Below are positions 51,763 through 60,359 of a stretch of 64,000 bases of DNA, piece by piece. Every line of letters starts with the position of its first letter. Within the stretch, counting starts at the first letter, position 1. Origin of the DNA: Microcystis wesenbergii NRERC-220 (GTDB taxonomy: Bacteria; Cyanobacteriota; Cyanobacteriia; Cyanobacteriales; Microcystaceae); assembly GCF_032027425.1 (NCBI RefSeq), contig NZ_JAVSJA010000001.1, positions 4,600,001-4,664,000 on the forward strand. The letters run 5' to 3'. A model generated the notes under the pieces. That model worked only from the letters and a program-made list of their open reading frames with translations, did no database searches and had not been told where the DNA came from. The position numbers were made by a program, and so were the translations under genes.

Positions 51763-53574
51763 CTAAGCTGGATAGATGCGAATACGGCGATTCGGTTCCT
51801 CTCCGAAGCTATCGGATTGGAGACGGTAATGTTCCACTAATTCGTGTTGCATTTTCCGCACTTTCGCCGATCGCGGCAGTAACTCCACCGGTTGGCCGGT
51901 AGGAATAACGATTTGTTCCACCGCTAACCGGGCCTCCTCCAAAGCTTCGATCTCGTCATCACTACCGCTGCGGGCAAATAAACGCAGGTCGGCACCCTCC
52001 TGATTCATCGGGTCATCAATGCCCAAAATCCGCTTTAAACCCCGAGAAATTTGGGGCAGGGTATTGGATTTGATGCCGTGTATAGGGATTTGTCTTACTT
52101 TGGCAATTTGCCGCAATTTTGACTGATTTTTAACGTGGGAACGCAGGGCCAGCACCGCATCGGCCCCCTGTAAATCTTTGGTCAAAACGATCGGCAAATC
52201 TAGGGCCTGTACTACCTGTTCGATCGGGGCGCGACTGACTCCGTAGGGATAGACATAAACCGGCCAATCTTCGCCATTGGGACCGGGAACGCGGACTTTT
52301 TCCGTTTCCGGTTCTTCCTGCAGCCAGGATTGTTCGAGGAGGCGATCAAAATCGTTTTCCCGGTTGAGAGGGCCCGCAGGGAAACGGGCCACGGGAGTCA
52401 TCCGGCCATCGGCCCGCCATCCCTTGGGTTTATCCATTTCTGGCAGATAATTGCCGCGCAAAGGGGTGAGGTTTTCCGGTTTTGGTTCTTCCTGAGCGAC
52501 CTGTACTTTTCCCTCCTCGTCCACCCAACGGATTTGGGCAATTGCTTCCCGTCCCCGCAGCAGTTGGTCGATAGTAGTAGATACGTCCTCGTGGATGACC
52601 CAGCGCTGACGTTCCAACATTTCGATGGCAATGTCAAAGGTGGGCGGTGCTTTCCGTTCTAAAACGGTCTTCTGAGAACCCCGGCGGCGCGCTTCTTCGT
52701 CCCCGAGAGTTACTGCCTGAATTCCCCCGACTAAATCCGATAAAGTCGGGTTTTTAATTAAATTTTCCAGTTGATTGCCGTGGGCGGTTCCCACTAACTG
52801 CACCCCGCGTTCGGCGATCGTGCGAGCGGCCAGAGCTTCTAATTCCGTACCGATCTCATCAATCACGATCACCTCCGGCATATGGTTTTCCACCGCTTCG
52901 ATCATGACTTGATGCTGCAATTCCGGACGGGCCACCTGCATCCGACGAGCGCGACCGATAGCCGGATGGGGAATATCTCCATCCCCCGCGATTTCGTTGG
53001 AGGTGTCGATAATCACTACCCGTTTATTGAGATCGTCGGCTAAAACTCGGGCTATTTCCCGGAGAGCGGTGGTTTTCCCCACCCCCGGACGACCGAGCAG
53101 CAGTAGGGATTTACCCGTTTCCACTAGGTCGTTAATTAGGGTGATCGTACCGAAAACGGCCCGACCGATACGACAGGTTAAACCGATAATTTCGCCGTCT
53201 CGATTGCGAATGGCACTGATGCGGTGCAGGGTGCGTTCAATCCCAGCGCGATTATCGCCGCTAAAACTGCCCACCCTGGCGATCGAATACTGGATTTCTT
53301 CTTTTGAGATCGGTTCGTCCCCCAGATCGATCGCCCCATCGGGAAAACGCGCTTCTGGTATGCGTCCCAAATCCATAACTACTTCGATCAGTTGATGCTG
53401 CCGCGGGTGTTCCTCGATCTTGCCGCGAATCCGAGCGGGTAGAATTGCCAAGAGTTTGTTTAAATCGTCGGTCACTGGCATCCGAGAGGAGGGTAGGGTT
53501 TCTGGCATTAATAGTAAAGGGTTTTGGCGATAATTGGCCGTTTTTATTTCCAAGATTTTCTTGGGGTCTAACAC
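51763..53574 (-). CDS. R3H-domain AAA ATPase (Ycf45 / SpoIIIAA-like)
   Basis: This 603-residue protein has an ATPase core with Walker A LLGRPGVGKTT (~160) and Walker B EVIVIDEIGTE (~225), a linker, and a C-terminal R3H nucleic-acid-binding domain (RKMQHELVEHYRLQSDSFGEEPNRR). The family is conserved in cyanobacteria and some plastid genomes (ycf45). Function in RNA or DNA handling is suspected only. The start is uncertain: GTG 53574 as given, or ATG at 53508 or 53481. Confidence 0.87.
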   Translation of the reverse strand: MLDPKKILEIKTANYRQNPLLLMPETLPSSRMPVTDDLNKLLAILPARIRGKIEEHPRQHQLIEVVMDLGRIPEARFPDGAIDLGDEPISKEEIQYSIARVGSFSGDNRAGIERTLHRISAIRNRDGEIIGLTCRIGRAVFGTITLINDLVETGKSLLLLGRPGVGKTTALREIARVLADDLNKRVVIIDTSNEIAGDGDIPHPAIGRARRMQVARPELQHQVMIEAVENHMPEVIVIDEIGTELEALAARTIAERGVQLVGTAHGNQLENLIKNPTLSDLVGGIQAVTLGDEEARRRGSQKTVLERKAPPTFDIAIEMLERQRWVIHEDVSTTIDQLLRGREAIAQIRWVDEEGKVQVAQEEPKPENLTPLRGNYLPEMDKPKGWRADGRMTPVARFPAGPLNRENDFDRLLEQSWLQEEPETEKVRVPGPNGEDWPVYVYPYGVSRAPIEQVVQALDLPIVLTKDLQGADAVLALRSHVKNQSKLRQIAKVRQIPIHGIKSNTLPQISRGLKRILGIDDPMNQEGADLRLFARSGSDDEIEALEEARLAVEQIVIPTGQPVELLPRSAKVRKMQHELVEHYRLQSDSFGEEPNRRIRIYPA

Positions 53575-53625
53575 ATTTATGGGTTAGTTGTCAATTAAAA
53601 AAATATTATAGTTTTTTGACCAAGG

Positions 53626-54627
53626 CTAGGCTTTTAATTGAGCAACCCCCATAGAAGCGGCTTTAAGGGCTTCTTGGTAGGCTTGGGGGTCATTTTCAAG
53701 GTTAAGCTGGTCTAAATGCTCTAAAATTGGCAAAATCAATGAACGGGCGTAACTTCCAGATGCAATACCAGCGATTTTTTTTCTCAGTCCCAGTTGCTGT
53801 AATTTGGTCACGGTATGGTCATTGGTTCCCCCGGCTAACTGCACAAATCCGGCTAGATTGCTGGAAAGGACTTTTTTGGCCATATTAATGGCCGGGTGGG
53901 TGGTTCCTTTGCCGATATCGCCGCTCATCGGTCGGCCGTCAGTCTGCCAAATCAGAGGACAGCTTAGGGGTGAAATAGTTTCTCGCAGATAGTGGAGGTA
54001 ATCAATGATATATTCATGATCTTGGCAACTTATAGCCAAGATTTTTAAGTTTTTAGTTAGAGGTGCGATCGCTTGCCAGAGTCGAGCAAATTCCTCTCCG
54101 TGACCGACTTGGGTATGAATTTCGATCGCATCGACTCCCATTTCGATAATTAAGGGGATAATTTCTGCGGGTTGACAGACACGGGATTTTGTCTCAATTA
54201 TTTGCGGGGGACAAACGGGTAAGCAGCGACCGCAACCATAACAGCGCTGTTCAATCACTCCCCCCCCATCAATAGCATAAGCGGGACAGATTTTTTCGCA
54301 GGGACGGGGACAATCGACCGGACAGAGTTGCGGGTTAAAGACAGCTTTCCGAAAGTGGGGATCTTCCCCGTCATTGAGACTGACCATCAACCAAGGTCGT
54401 CGATTGGGAGCGAGTCCGGCGATTTTGGCGGCGGTTTCGATGCCTTCTTTGGCCGCAAGGATCACGGCTCGGTCGGCGGCCACATCAATACAATCGGCCC
54501 CGGCGATAGTATAGGTCAATGCGAGGTTGCGAATCGTGGGCAAATCCTGGTAACTAGCTCCACAGATGAGCTTGAACCAGTGACCCGCAACTAAGGACTG
54601 TAAGGGAGGGGAGTTTTTATCTAGCAC
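53626..54627 (-). CDS. ldpA: LdpA-like iron-sulfur protein (circadian input)
   Basis: This 333-residue protein has 4Fe-4S ferredoxin motifs (CPVDCPRPCEKICP and CYGCGRCLPVCPP, ~105-150) in the middle of an alpha/beta protein. It matches light-dependent period protein A, which in Synechococcus senses redox state and feeds it to the KaiABC clock and CikA. Its start is ATG. It is followed by the R3H ATPase gene on the same strand. Confidence 0.9.
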   Translation of the reverse strand: MLDKNSPPLQSLVAGHWFKLICGASYQDLPTIRNLALTYTIAGADCIDVAADRAVILAAKEGIETAAKIAGLAPNRRPWLMVSLNDGEDPHFRKAVFNPQLCPVDCPRPCEKICPAYAIDGGGVIEQRCYGCGRCLPVCPPQIIETKSRVCQPAEIIPLIIEMGVDAIEIHTQVGHGEEFARLWQAIAPLTKNLKILAISCQDHEYIIDYLHYLRETISPLSCPLIWQTDGRPMSGDIGKGTTHPAINMAKKVLSSNLAGFVQLAGGTNDHTVTKLQQLGLRKKIAGIASGSYARSLILPILEHLDQLNLENDPQAYQEALKAASMGVAQLKA

Positions 54628-54740
54628 TTTTTCATCCTATCGCGCCCAGCCCCTAAATGTCAGCCCTGTGCTGCTCTGATTCTGACTAAAGACTGATTAT
54701 TGATTCTTTTTGGACGAATGCCATCGGCCTCTACATTGAA

Positions 54741-54962
54741 CTATAAACCCAAACGCTGCTTTTGACGGGCTTTATAGGAAGCTAACAGCCAAATAGAGCC
54801 AGAAATCAAAGAAGGAGCAAGGACAAAAAAAGTGGCCATGGTTACGGGATGTTCCCGGGCCCAGACCCAATAAATCATCACGGCAAAAATCAAGCCACAG
54901 TAAGCTAGTCCTAGAAAGGGGATGCCAATGACTAAAATGGCGAATCGAGTATCTTTATCCAT
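54741..54962 (-). CDS. Small two-span membrane protein
   Basis: This 73-residue protein has two hydrophobic helices (FAILVIGIPFLGLAYCGLIF..; MATFFVLAPSLISGSIWLLA) and a basic C-terminus. It is probably a real gene, since the frame is clean, but no family is recognised. Confidence 0.6.
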   Translation of the reverse strand: MDKDTRFAILVIGIPFLGLAYCGLIFAVMIYWVWAREHPVTMATFFVLAPSLISGSIWLLASYKARQKQRLGL

Positions 54963-55102
54963 AAAATATCGGGATGGCAGCGAAAATTTAGCTGATGGGT
55001 TTCGCTTACCCCCTCTCCCTACTTATAATCTTCTTTCTGGGATTGCTGGCGGAAAAATAAGGTATTTTTTAGAATTAGGCGCTGATTATTGGGAGGCCTT
55101 CC

Positions 55103-55909
55103 TTGCCGAAACAAAGATTAGATTTATTATTAGTAGCCAAAAATCTCTGTGATTCCCGTCAACAGGCACAGCGATTAATTCGCGCTGGAGAAGTGAAAGT
55201 CAATCATCAAATCATCGATAAACCGGCCACAGAAATCGATCCAGAAGCGGCGATCGAGGTTAAGCAGAAACTGCCCTATTTGTCAAGGGGGGGCGAAAAA
55301 TTAGCCAAGGCCTTAGAATTATTTGCCATTGATGTCTGCGATCGCATTTGTTTAGATGGAGGCATTTCCACGGGGGGATTTACCGATTGTCTCTTGCAAA
55401 AAGGGGCAAAACGGGTTTATGGGGTTGATGTGGGTTATGGACAAGTAGCGTGGAGTTTACGGCAGCATGAACGGGTTATTTTACTAGAAAGAACTAATTT
55501 TCGCTATTTAACCCCGGAAAAGTTATACGGACCAGAAAAACCCGCCGATTTAGCGGTCATGGATCTGTCTTTTATTTCTCTGACCAAAGTTTTACCGACC
55601 CTGTGGACGCTATTAAATCCACCGCGAGAGGCGATTTTATTGGTCAAACCCCAATTTGAGGTGGGACGGGAAAAAGTCGGCAAAAAAGGGGTAGTTCGCG
55701 ACTACCAAGACCAAGCAGTGGCAATTTTTCAGGTTTTACAGGCCGCCGCAGTCTTAGGATGGTTCTATCGGGGTTTAACTTGGTCTCCCATTACCGGACC
55801 TGCGGGTAACGTCGAGTATCTTCTCTGGTTGTCCACCGATACCGGCCAAGTTAGTCCCAGTTTAGCAGCGATCGCAGAAATCACCCAAGCAGCGATCGAA
55901 CAGTTTTAA
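55103..55909 (+). CDS. tlyA: TlyA-family rRNA 2'-O-methyltransferase (hemolysin A)
   Basis: This 268-residue protein has an N-terminal S4 RNA-binding domain (QRLDLLLVAKNLCDSRQQAQRLIRAGEVKVN) and an FtsJ-like methyltransferase with LDGGISTGGFTDCLLQKGAKRVYGVDVGYGQ and DLAVMDLSFISL. It modifies rRNA in mycobacteria. The start codon is TTG (CCTTGCCGAAACAA); no ATG fits. Confidence 0.9.
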   Translation: MPKQRLDLLLVAKNLCDSRQQAQRLIRAGEVKVNHQIIDKPATEIDPEAAIEVKQKLPYLSRGGEKLAKALELFAIDVCDRICLDGGISTGGFTDCLLQKGAKRVYGVDVGYGQVAWSLRQHERVILLERTNFRYLTPEKLYGPEKPADLAVMDLSFISLTKVLPTLWTLLNPPREAILLVKPQFEVGREKVGKKGVVRDYQDQAVAIFQVLQAAAVLGWFYRGLTWSPITGPAGNVEYLLWLSTDTGQVSPSLAAIAEITQAAIEQF

Positions 55910-55954
55910 CCCCGGTATTTTCTCAAGGAAGTGGGGAGAGGGGGAGATTTTCAG

Positions 55955-56116
55955 AAAACCCTTGACAAATGGCGAGACTTGCTTTATACTTTATGTATAA
56001 TGGGAATCCGTGCGCCCATATATATATGGTTTTTCAGCGAAGATAAGAGAGAAAAAAATAGACTGAAAAATCGGGTTGGGTAGGAAGAGGATAAAGGTAT
56101 GAAGACGGAAATTTTC
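55955..56116 (+). repeat. 162-bp direct repeat, copy 1
   Basis: Almost identical to 56332-56493 in the same orientation, with a few differences near 56010-56045. It includes a consensus-like sigma-70 promoter. The two copies flank a palindrome and a 14-bp minisatellite. Confidence 0.85.
55962..55990 (+). promoter_or_regulatory. Sigma-70-type promoter, copy 1
   Basis: TTGACA, 17-base spacer, TATACT, reading to the right. No gene follows until 56650. Confidence 0.6.
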
Positions 56117-56120
56117 ACAT

Positions 56121-56160
56121 AATATCGTAGGGATAATTCATGAATTATCCCTACGATATT
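56121..56160. repeat. 40-bp perfect palindrome (family 7 relative)
   Basis: The whole 40 bases read the same on both strands; the inner 28 (56127-56154) have arms GTAGGGATA/TATCCCTAC and the centre ATTCATGAAT. They share the arm ends GTAGGG/CCCTAC and centre with 44986-45013 and 63866-63893. The right arm is the first unit of the minisatellite that follows. Confidence 0.88.
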
Positions 56161-56286
56161 ATCCCTACGGAATCATCCCTACGGAATTATCCCTACGGAA
56201 TCATCCCTACGGAATTATCCCTACGGAATTATCCCTACGGAATTATCCCTACGGAATTATCCCTACGGAATTATCCCTACGATAGG
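56147..56286. repeat. 14-bp minisatellite, 10 units
   Basis: The unit ATCCCTACGGAATT is repeated at an exact 14-base spacing (starts 56147, 56161 ... 56273), with T/C variation at the 13th-14th positions. It is out of frame with any gene; the open frame across it is an artefact of the repeat. Confidence 0.9.
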
Positions 56287-56331
56287 AATTGTTGTTACGG
56301 TGATTATAAAATCGGCCCGATTTTTTTTCTC

Positions 56332-56493
56332 AAAACCCTTGACAAATGGCGAGACTTGCTTTATACTTTATGTATAATGGGAACCCGTGCGCCCATATAT
56401 ATAGGGTTTTCGAGAGAAGATAAGAGAGAAAAAAATAGACTGAAAAATCGGGTTGGGTAGGAAGAGGATAAAGGTATGAAGACGGAAATTTTC
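56332..56493 (+). repeat. 162-bp direct repeat, copy 2
   Basis: The downstream partner of 55955-56116, with an offset of 377 bases. After it, 56494-56649 forms the leader of the cyclic-nucleotide-binding protein. Confidence 0.85.
56339..56367 (+). promoter_or_regulatory. Sigma-70-type promoter, copy 2
   Basis: TTGACA (56339-56344), 17-base spacer, TATACT (56362-56367). It lies about 280 bases upstream of the gene at 56650 and may drive it. Confidence 0.6.
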
Positions 56494-56649
56494 TCTCCCC
56501 GACAAGGATTAAACAAAGCATTTCTGAGAGTCAAACCGAATCTTTGTCAGGTAGAGAAGTTTCAAGTATTCTTACATACAAAAACGATGATCGGGGAGTT
56601 CAATATATCGGAAAATGGGAGAGATAACCCGAAAAATTATTGTTAAATC

Positions 56650-57030
56650 ATGTTAAGTCCCGTAGAAACGATTAAAATTCTCGAAAATCATCCCGATCGC
56701 ACTTTTCAAGCTGGTGAAGTTATTTTTGTAGATGGCACGGAGGGCGAGTTGATGTACGGTATTCTTAGGGGAGAGGTGGAGATGTATGTCAAGGGGCAAT
56801 TGATAGAAACTCTACAAAAAGGGGATGTATTCGGAGCAGGAGCGCTCCTGCATGGCGATAAACTGCGAGAATCCACAGCTATTGCCAAAACTGATTGTAA
56901 ATTAGCCTATCTCAATCAACCGCAGTTTTTATTTGCCGTGCAGGAAACCCCCATGTTTGCGATCGAAGTGTTAAGAAGTTATTCCGATCGCTTTCGCAAG
57001 TTGAAAAAAATCTTCACCGGTGAAGCATAG
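56650..57030 (+). CDS. Stand-alone cyclic-nucleotide-binding domain protein
   Basis: This 126-residue protein is a cNMP-binding beta-barrel without a DNA-binding domain. It has GELMYGILRGEVEMYVKGQ and the phosphate-binding region FGAGALLHGDKLRESTAIA. The Arg is present, but the Glu of the usual FGE motif is replaced by Ala, so classical cAMP binding is doubtful. It may be a signal adaptor. Confidence 0.83.
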   Translation: MLSPVETIKILENHPDRTFQAGEVIFVDGTEGELMYGILRGEVEMYVKGQLIETLQKGDVFGAGALLHGDKLRESTAIAKTDCKLAYLNQPQFLFAVQETPMFAIEVLRSYSDRFRKLKKIFTGEA

Positions 57031-57059
57031 AGGAGCAAAGGAAAGCCATACCCCGAAAA

Positions 57060-58037
57060 CTATTGACCGAAAATCTCACCGATAGTTAAACGGGAACCAT
57101 TGACCAAATCCCCACCAGAACGCGGTGATTTTCCCGATAATTGCACTTCTTTTAATAATAATAAACCCTCTCCCGTCTGCACTACCGGCCCGAAATTTTT
57201 CCAGAGAGCCACGATCGATCCCACTTCTCCGCTTAGATGAGAAAGGTCTTTTGTCTGTAATTCTGGAGGAAGTTGACCAGGATCCTCTAGGGGAATAGTG
57301 GCCATCACTTTTAGGGGTTGTCCCCGGAAAGTGGTCAGCGCATGAGGATAAAAACCCCGGACTCGATCATGAATTCTCCGGCCCGAATCTTGCCAGTGGA
57401 TTAGATAGTCAGATTTTTGAATTAAAGGGGCATAGGTGGCATCGTCGTTATTTTGAGGAATTGGGGTAATTTCTGCTCGATCGAGCTTAGAGAGGGTTTC
57501 TAGGAGCAAATCCGCCCCCATTTGTCCTAGGGTTGCTCCCACCTGTTCGGCATTGTCAAAAAGAGCGATCGGGGTGTAGGCTTTCAGTAACATCGGTCCG
57601 GTGTCCATGCCCGCATCCATTAACATGGTGGTAATGCCGGTTTCTTTTTCTCCCCTAGCGATGCACCACTGCACGGGGGCCGCTCCCCGATATTTCGGCA
57701 AAATTGAGCCATGAACGTTAATACAGCCTAATCTCGGCATCTCTAGGATTTCTGGGGAGAGAATTTGTCCGTAGGCAACGACTACAAAAGCGTCCGCTCG
57801 CGATTGTCTGAGAAAATCTAAGGTTCGAGCGTTTTTTTTGACACTTTTGGGCTGCAAAACCGGTATTTGCTGTTCTATGGCTATTTGTTTCACCGGTGAG
57901 GGGATTAATTGATTGCCCCTTCCCCGGCGCTTGTCCGGTTGGGTAACGACGGCAATTATTTCTATATCGGGATTGGCTAATAATTTTTTTAGGGTGGGAA
58001 CAGCAAAAGTCGGGGTTCCGAAAAAAACAATACGCAT
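57060..58037 (-). CDS. fmt: Methionyl-tRNA formyltransferase
   Basis: This 325-residue enzyme formylates initiator Met-tRNA. N-terminal [15 protein letters not shown], the formyl-transfer motif [16 protein letters not shown] with catalytic [19 protein letters not shown] and the C-terminal OB-like domain are all present. PgeF follows on the same strand 41 bases upstream in window coordinates. Confidence 0.95.
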   Translation of the reverse strand: MRIVFFGTPTFAVPTLKKLLANPDIEIIAVVTQPDKRRGRGNQLIPSPVKQIAIEQQIPVLQPKSVKKNARTLDFLRQSRADAFVVVAYGQILSPEILEMPRLGCINVHGSILPKYRGAAPVQWCIARGEKETGITTMLMDAGMDTGPMLLKAYTPIALFDNAEQVGATLGQMGADLLLETLSKLDRAEITPIPQNNDDATYAPLIQKSDYLIHWQDSGRRIHDRVRGFYPHALTTFRGQPLKVMATIPLEDPGQLPPELQTKDLSHLSGEVGSIVALWKNFGPVVQTGEGLLLLKEVQLSGKSPRSGGDLVNGSRLTIGEIFGQ

Positions 58038-58078
58038 GGGAGAGGGGGGATTTTTCAGTTATCAGTGTGCAGTAATCA

Positions 58079-58873
58079 TTAACGACTAACTATGCCGGAC
58101 CATTGGATTTTTTTGGCTTTTTCCCGACGATAGGAGAAAAAATGATCTTCTTGTTGATAGGTGCAAAAAGGAGCGATCGCAATTTGTTCATCCCTAATTC
58201 CTAACTGTTGTAGTTGATGATAAATCACCCGTCGCACGTCTAAGCGCACTTTTCCTTTTTTCTCGTCAGCAAATAAAGGGGAGGGGGAGAGGTTAAATAA
58301 ATTCGCCAGAATTTGGTCAGGATTGGTTTCTTGGGGAAATAAACTTAAACCCACTTCTGCGGCAACTTCTCCATCTACTTGATACACTTCCCCGGCAATT
58401 GCCGGCCCCAGGGCCAGCGCTAAGTTATCTAAACAACTACCAGATTTTAATAACTGCTTAACTGCTTTGGGAACTATCCTTTTGGCTGTCCCTCTCCATC
58501 CAGAATGAATCGCCACCCCAACACCCGTAGAGCGATCGCCTATTAGTACGGGCGTACAATCAGCACTGGCCACCCAAATCCCTTGACCGGAAGCATCGGT
58601 GATAATTCCATCCGCTTCGACAATTTCCGGGTTAGTAATCCCTTGGGGATTTAATAAGCGATCGCCATGTACCTGTTTGACCCGATAAACTGGTACATTT
58701 GCCCCTAAAGCACCCGTAAAAGCTTCCGGGGTTTGGGGGTAATAATGACGGGTAAAAAAGCCGTGGGACCAGTCCTCTAGGAGATTACAGGTAAGATAGG
58801 GCAATCCTTGCCATGTTTGCCATTGCCACAGAGAAGTCCTGGTTAATCGGACATCGATCGCTACATTGGTCAC
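58079..58873 (-). CDS. pgeF: Multicopper-like purine nucleoside phosphorylase (PgeF/YfiH)
   Basis: This 264-residue protein of the DUF152/laccase-domain family has VHGDRL, ADCTPVLIGD and HSGWRGTAKRIV, which supply the zinc-binding His-Cys-His set. Relatives edit peptidoglycan precursors or act as adenosine phosphorylase. It ends FSYRREKAKKIQWSGIVSR. Confidence 0.88.
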   Translation of the reverse strand: MTNVAIDVRLTRTSLWQWQTWQGLPYLTCNLLEDWSHGFFTRHYYPQTPEAFTGALGANVPVYRVKQVHGDRLLNPQGITNPEIVEADGIITDASGQGIWVASADCTPVLIGDRSTGVGVAIHSGWRGTAKRIVPKAVKQLLKSGSCLDNLALALGPAIAGEVYQVDGEVAAEVGLSLFPQETNPDQILANLFNLSPSPLFADEKKGKVRLDVRRVIYHQLQQLGIRDEQIAIAPFCTYQQEDHFFSYRREKAKKIQWSGIVSR

Positions 58874-58986
58874 AGTATAAGCCTCTCTTGCTGCATTAAC
58901 ACCTCGTTCCCTCCTATCCTAGTTCTGAGCCTGGCAAACGGCAACCGGAAGATTATTAAGTAGGTAGGCACAATTATTTGTAGTGA

Positions 58987-59181
58987 ATTGTTTCAGCTAA
59001 TTTGGTGTGTTAGAAAAATGCTATAAATTTTATAATCTAAGACTTTAAGCCGAAATCTATTGCCCTATTTTAGCTGAAACAGTCCAGTAGGATGGGTTAG
59101 CGGTAGCGTAAACTATGCGGGCGTTGGGTTTCATCCCACACCCCACACCCCACACCCCACACCCCACACCCCACACCCCAC
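58987..59181. repeat. Inverted pair and CCCCACA heptamer array
   Basis: TGTTTCAGCTAA (58989-59000) is repeated inverted at 59070-59081, bracketing an AT-rich stretch that may be a decayed element. A CCCCACA array of about six units lies at 59134-59181. The 58874-59305 gap has no gene that I can support. Confidence 0.6.
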
Positions 59182-59305
59182 TTCCTTGGCAAAAATCCTG
59201 TTTGCGTCCCCTCTTAGCGATAAAATTTCTACATCTCGACTGCCGAAAAGCATAAGTTTTGTCAAGTAAAATTAAGAAGGGAGACAAATTTAAGATAGCC
59301 AACTT

Positions 59306-59887
59306 ATGGAAGTAACTTTTACCGCTGCCGAATCCCTAGAAATTGTTGTTGCTGAACAAACCATCCCGATTCAGCATTATCTGCGCCAACCGCAAAGATT
59401 AGTACAGGCTATCGTTGAGACTAGCTTAACAGAACAATTGTCTGAGAACCAGTTTCGCCTGAAAATGCGTCCCCTCAACTTCTTGGATATGTACTATTTT
59501 CAGCCCACGGTTATTCTCAATGTCTGGGCCACCTCTGGGGGGACGATATTTTTGCAATCAGAAGACTGTCAGATCAAAGGTATTGATTATATTAATGATC
59601 GCTTTAGTCTCGATGTTCAAGGCAAACTCGCTCCTGTGGAGAAAAATAATCAAACCTATCTAGCGGGAAAAGCCAATCTTGAGGTGAAAGTCGCCCTGCC
59701 ACCGCCATTATGGTTAACCCCGCGTCCGCTGTTAGAAATCGCCGGCAATAGTCTCTTAAAAGGGGTTTTATTGCGGATTAAACAGCGTTTAATGAGTCAA
59801 TTGTTGCAAGATTACCAACAATGGGCTAAACAGGACATTATTGGCCAAAATTACCCCGAAACCATTCTCGATCTCTCCCTTGGTTAA
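59306..59887 (+). CDS. DUF1997 family protein
   Basis: This 193-residue soluble protein is of a cyanobacteria/plastid family of lipid- or polyketide-cyclase-like fold. The pattern YLRQPQRLVQAIVETSLTEQLSENQFRLKMRPLNFLDMYYFQPTVIL is typical. It is followed by the Rieske gene with an 8-base gap, suggesting one operon. Function unknown. Confidence 0.82.
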   Translation: MEVTFTAAESLEIVVAEQTIPIQHYLRQPQRLVQAIVETSLTEQLSENQFRLKMRPLNFLDMYYFQPTVILNVWATSGGTIFLQSEDCQIKGIDYINDRFSLDVQGKLAPVEKNNQTYLAGKANLEVKVALPPPLWLTPRPLLEIAGNSLLKGVLLRIKQRLMSQLLQDYQQWAKQDIIGQNYPETILDLSLG

Positions 59888-59895
59888 ATAAAAAT

Positions 59896-60246
59896 ATGAG
59901 TTGGACAAAAGTATTATCTGTAGATTCCCTTGCCCCCGGCGCCCGTCAAGTGGTAAAAGTGGGGGAGAGTTCCATTCTCTTGATTAACAATAACGGTCAA
60001 TTCCACGCCGTCGGCAACCGTTGTCCTCATCTCAAATTATCGATGACGAAAGGCAAAATTACCGAGGATGGCGCGATCGTTTGTCCCTGGCATCGTAGTT
60101 CGTTTGATCTCTGTACTGGTGCTGTCAAAGACTGGATTACCTGGCCCCCTGTGGTTAACAAAGCGATGGCGACAGTTTCTCAACCCCAAGCTTTACCCGT
60201 TTATCCCCTTCGCATCGAAGACGGCAGCATCTGGATAGACGCATAA
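59896..60246 (+). CDS. Rieske [2Fe-2S] domain protein
   Basis: This 116-residue stand-alone Rieske protein has CPHLKLSMTKG and CPWHRSSFDLCTG, giving the two Cys and two His that bind the cluster. It has no catalytic domain, so it probably transfers electrons to a separate oxygenase or reductase. It forms a pair with the DUF1997 gene. Confidence 0.88.
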   Translation: MSWTKVLSVDSLAPGARQVVKVGESSILLINNNGQFHAVGNRCPHLKLSMTKGKITEDGAIVCPWHRSSFDLCTGAVKDWITWPPVVNKAMATVSQPQALPVYPLRIEDGSIWIDA

Positions 60247-60359
60247 CTGATCACTGAGGGAGGTTTTTGGGCAACCTAAAGAGTAGTTGCGTTAACCGAC
60301 AATGGGTTAATCTTTGAGAATGCCAAACGCCACCTCGCCACCGCACTTCGACAAGCTCA

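Noticed and set aside
56147-56286. Possible CRISPR array
   Set aside because: Units are contiguous 14-mers without spacers, and no cas genes are in the window.
56140-56460. An open reading frame of 106 codons across the minisatellite
   Set aside because: It simply reads the 14-bp repeat three ways (NYPYG-IIPTE-LSLR) and continues into a direct repeat that is non-coding elsewhere.
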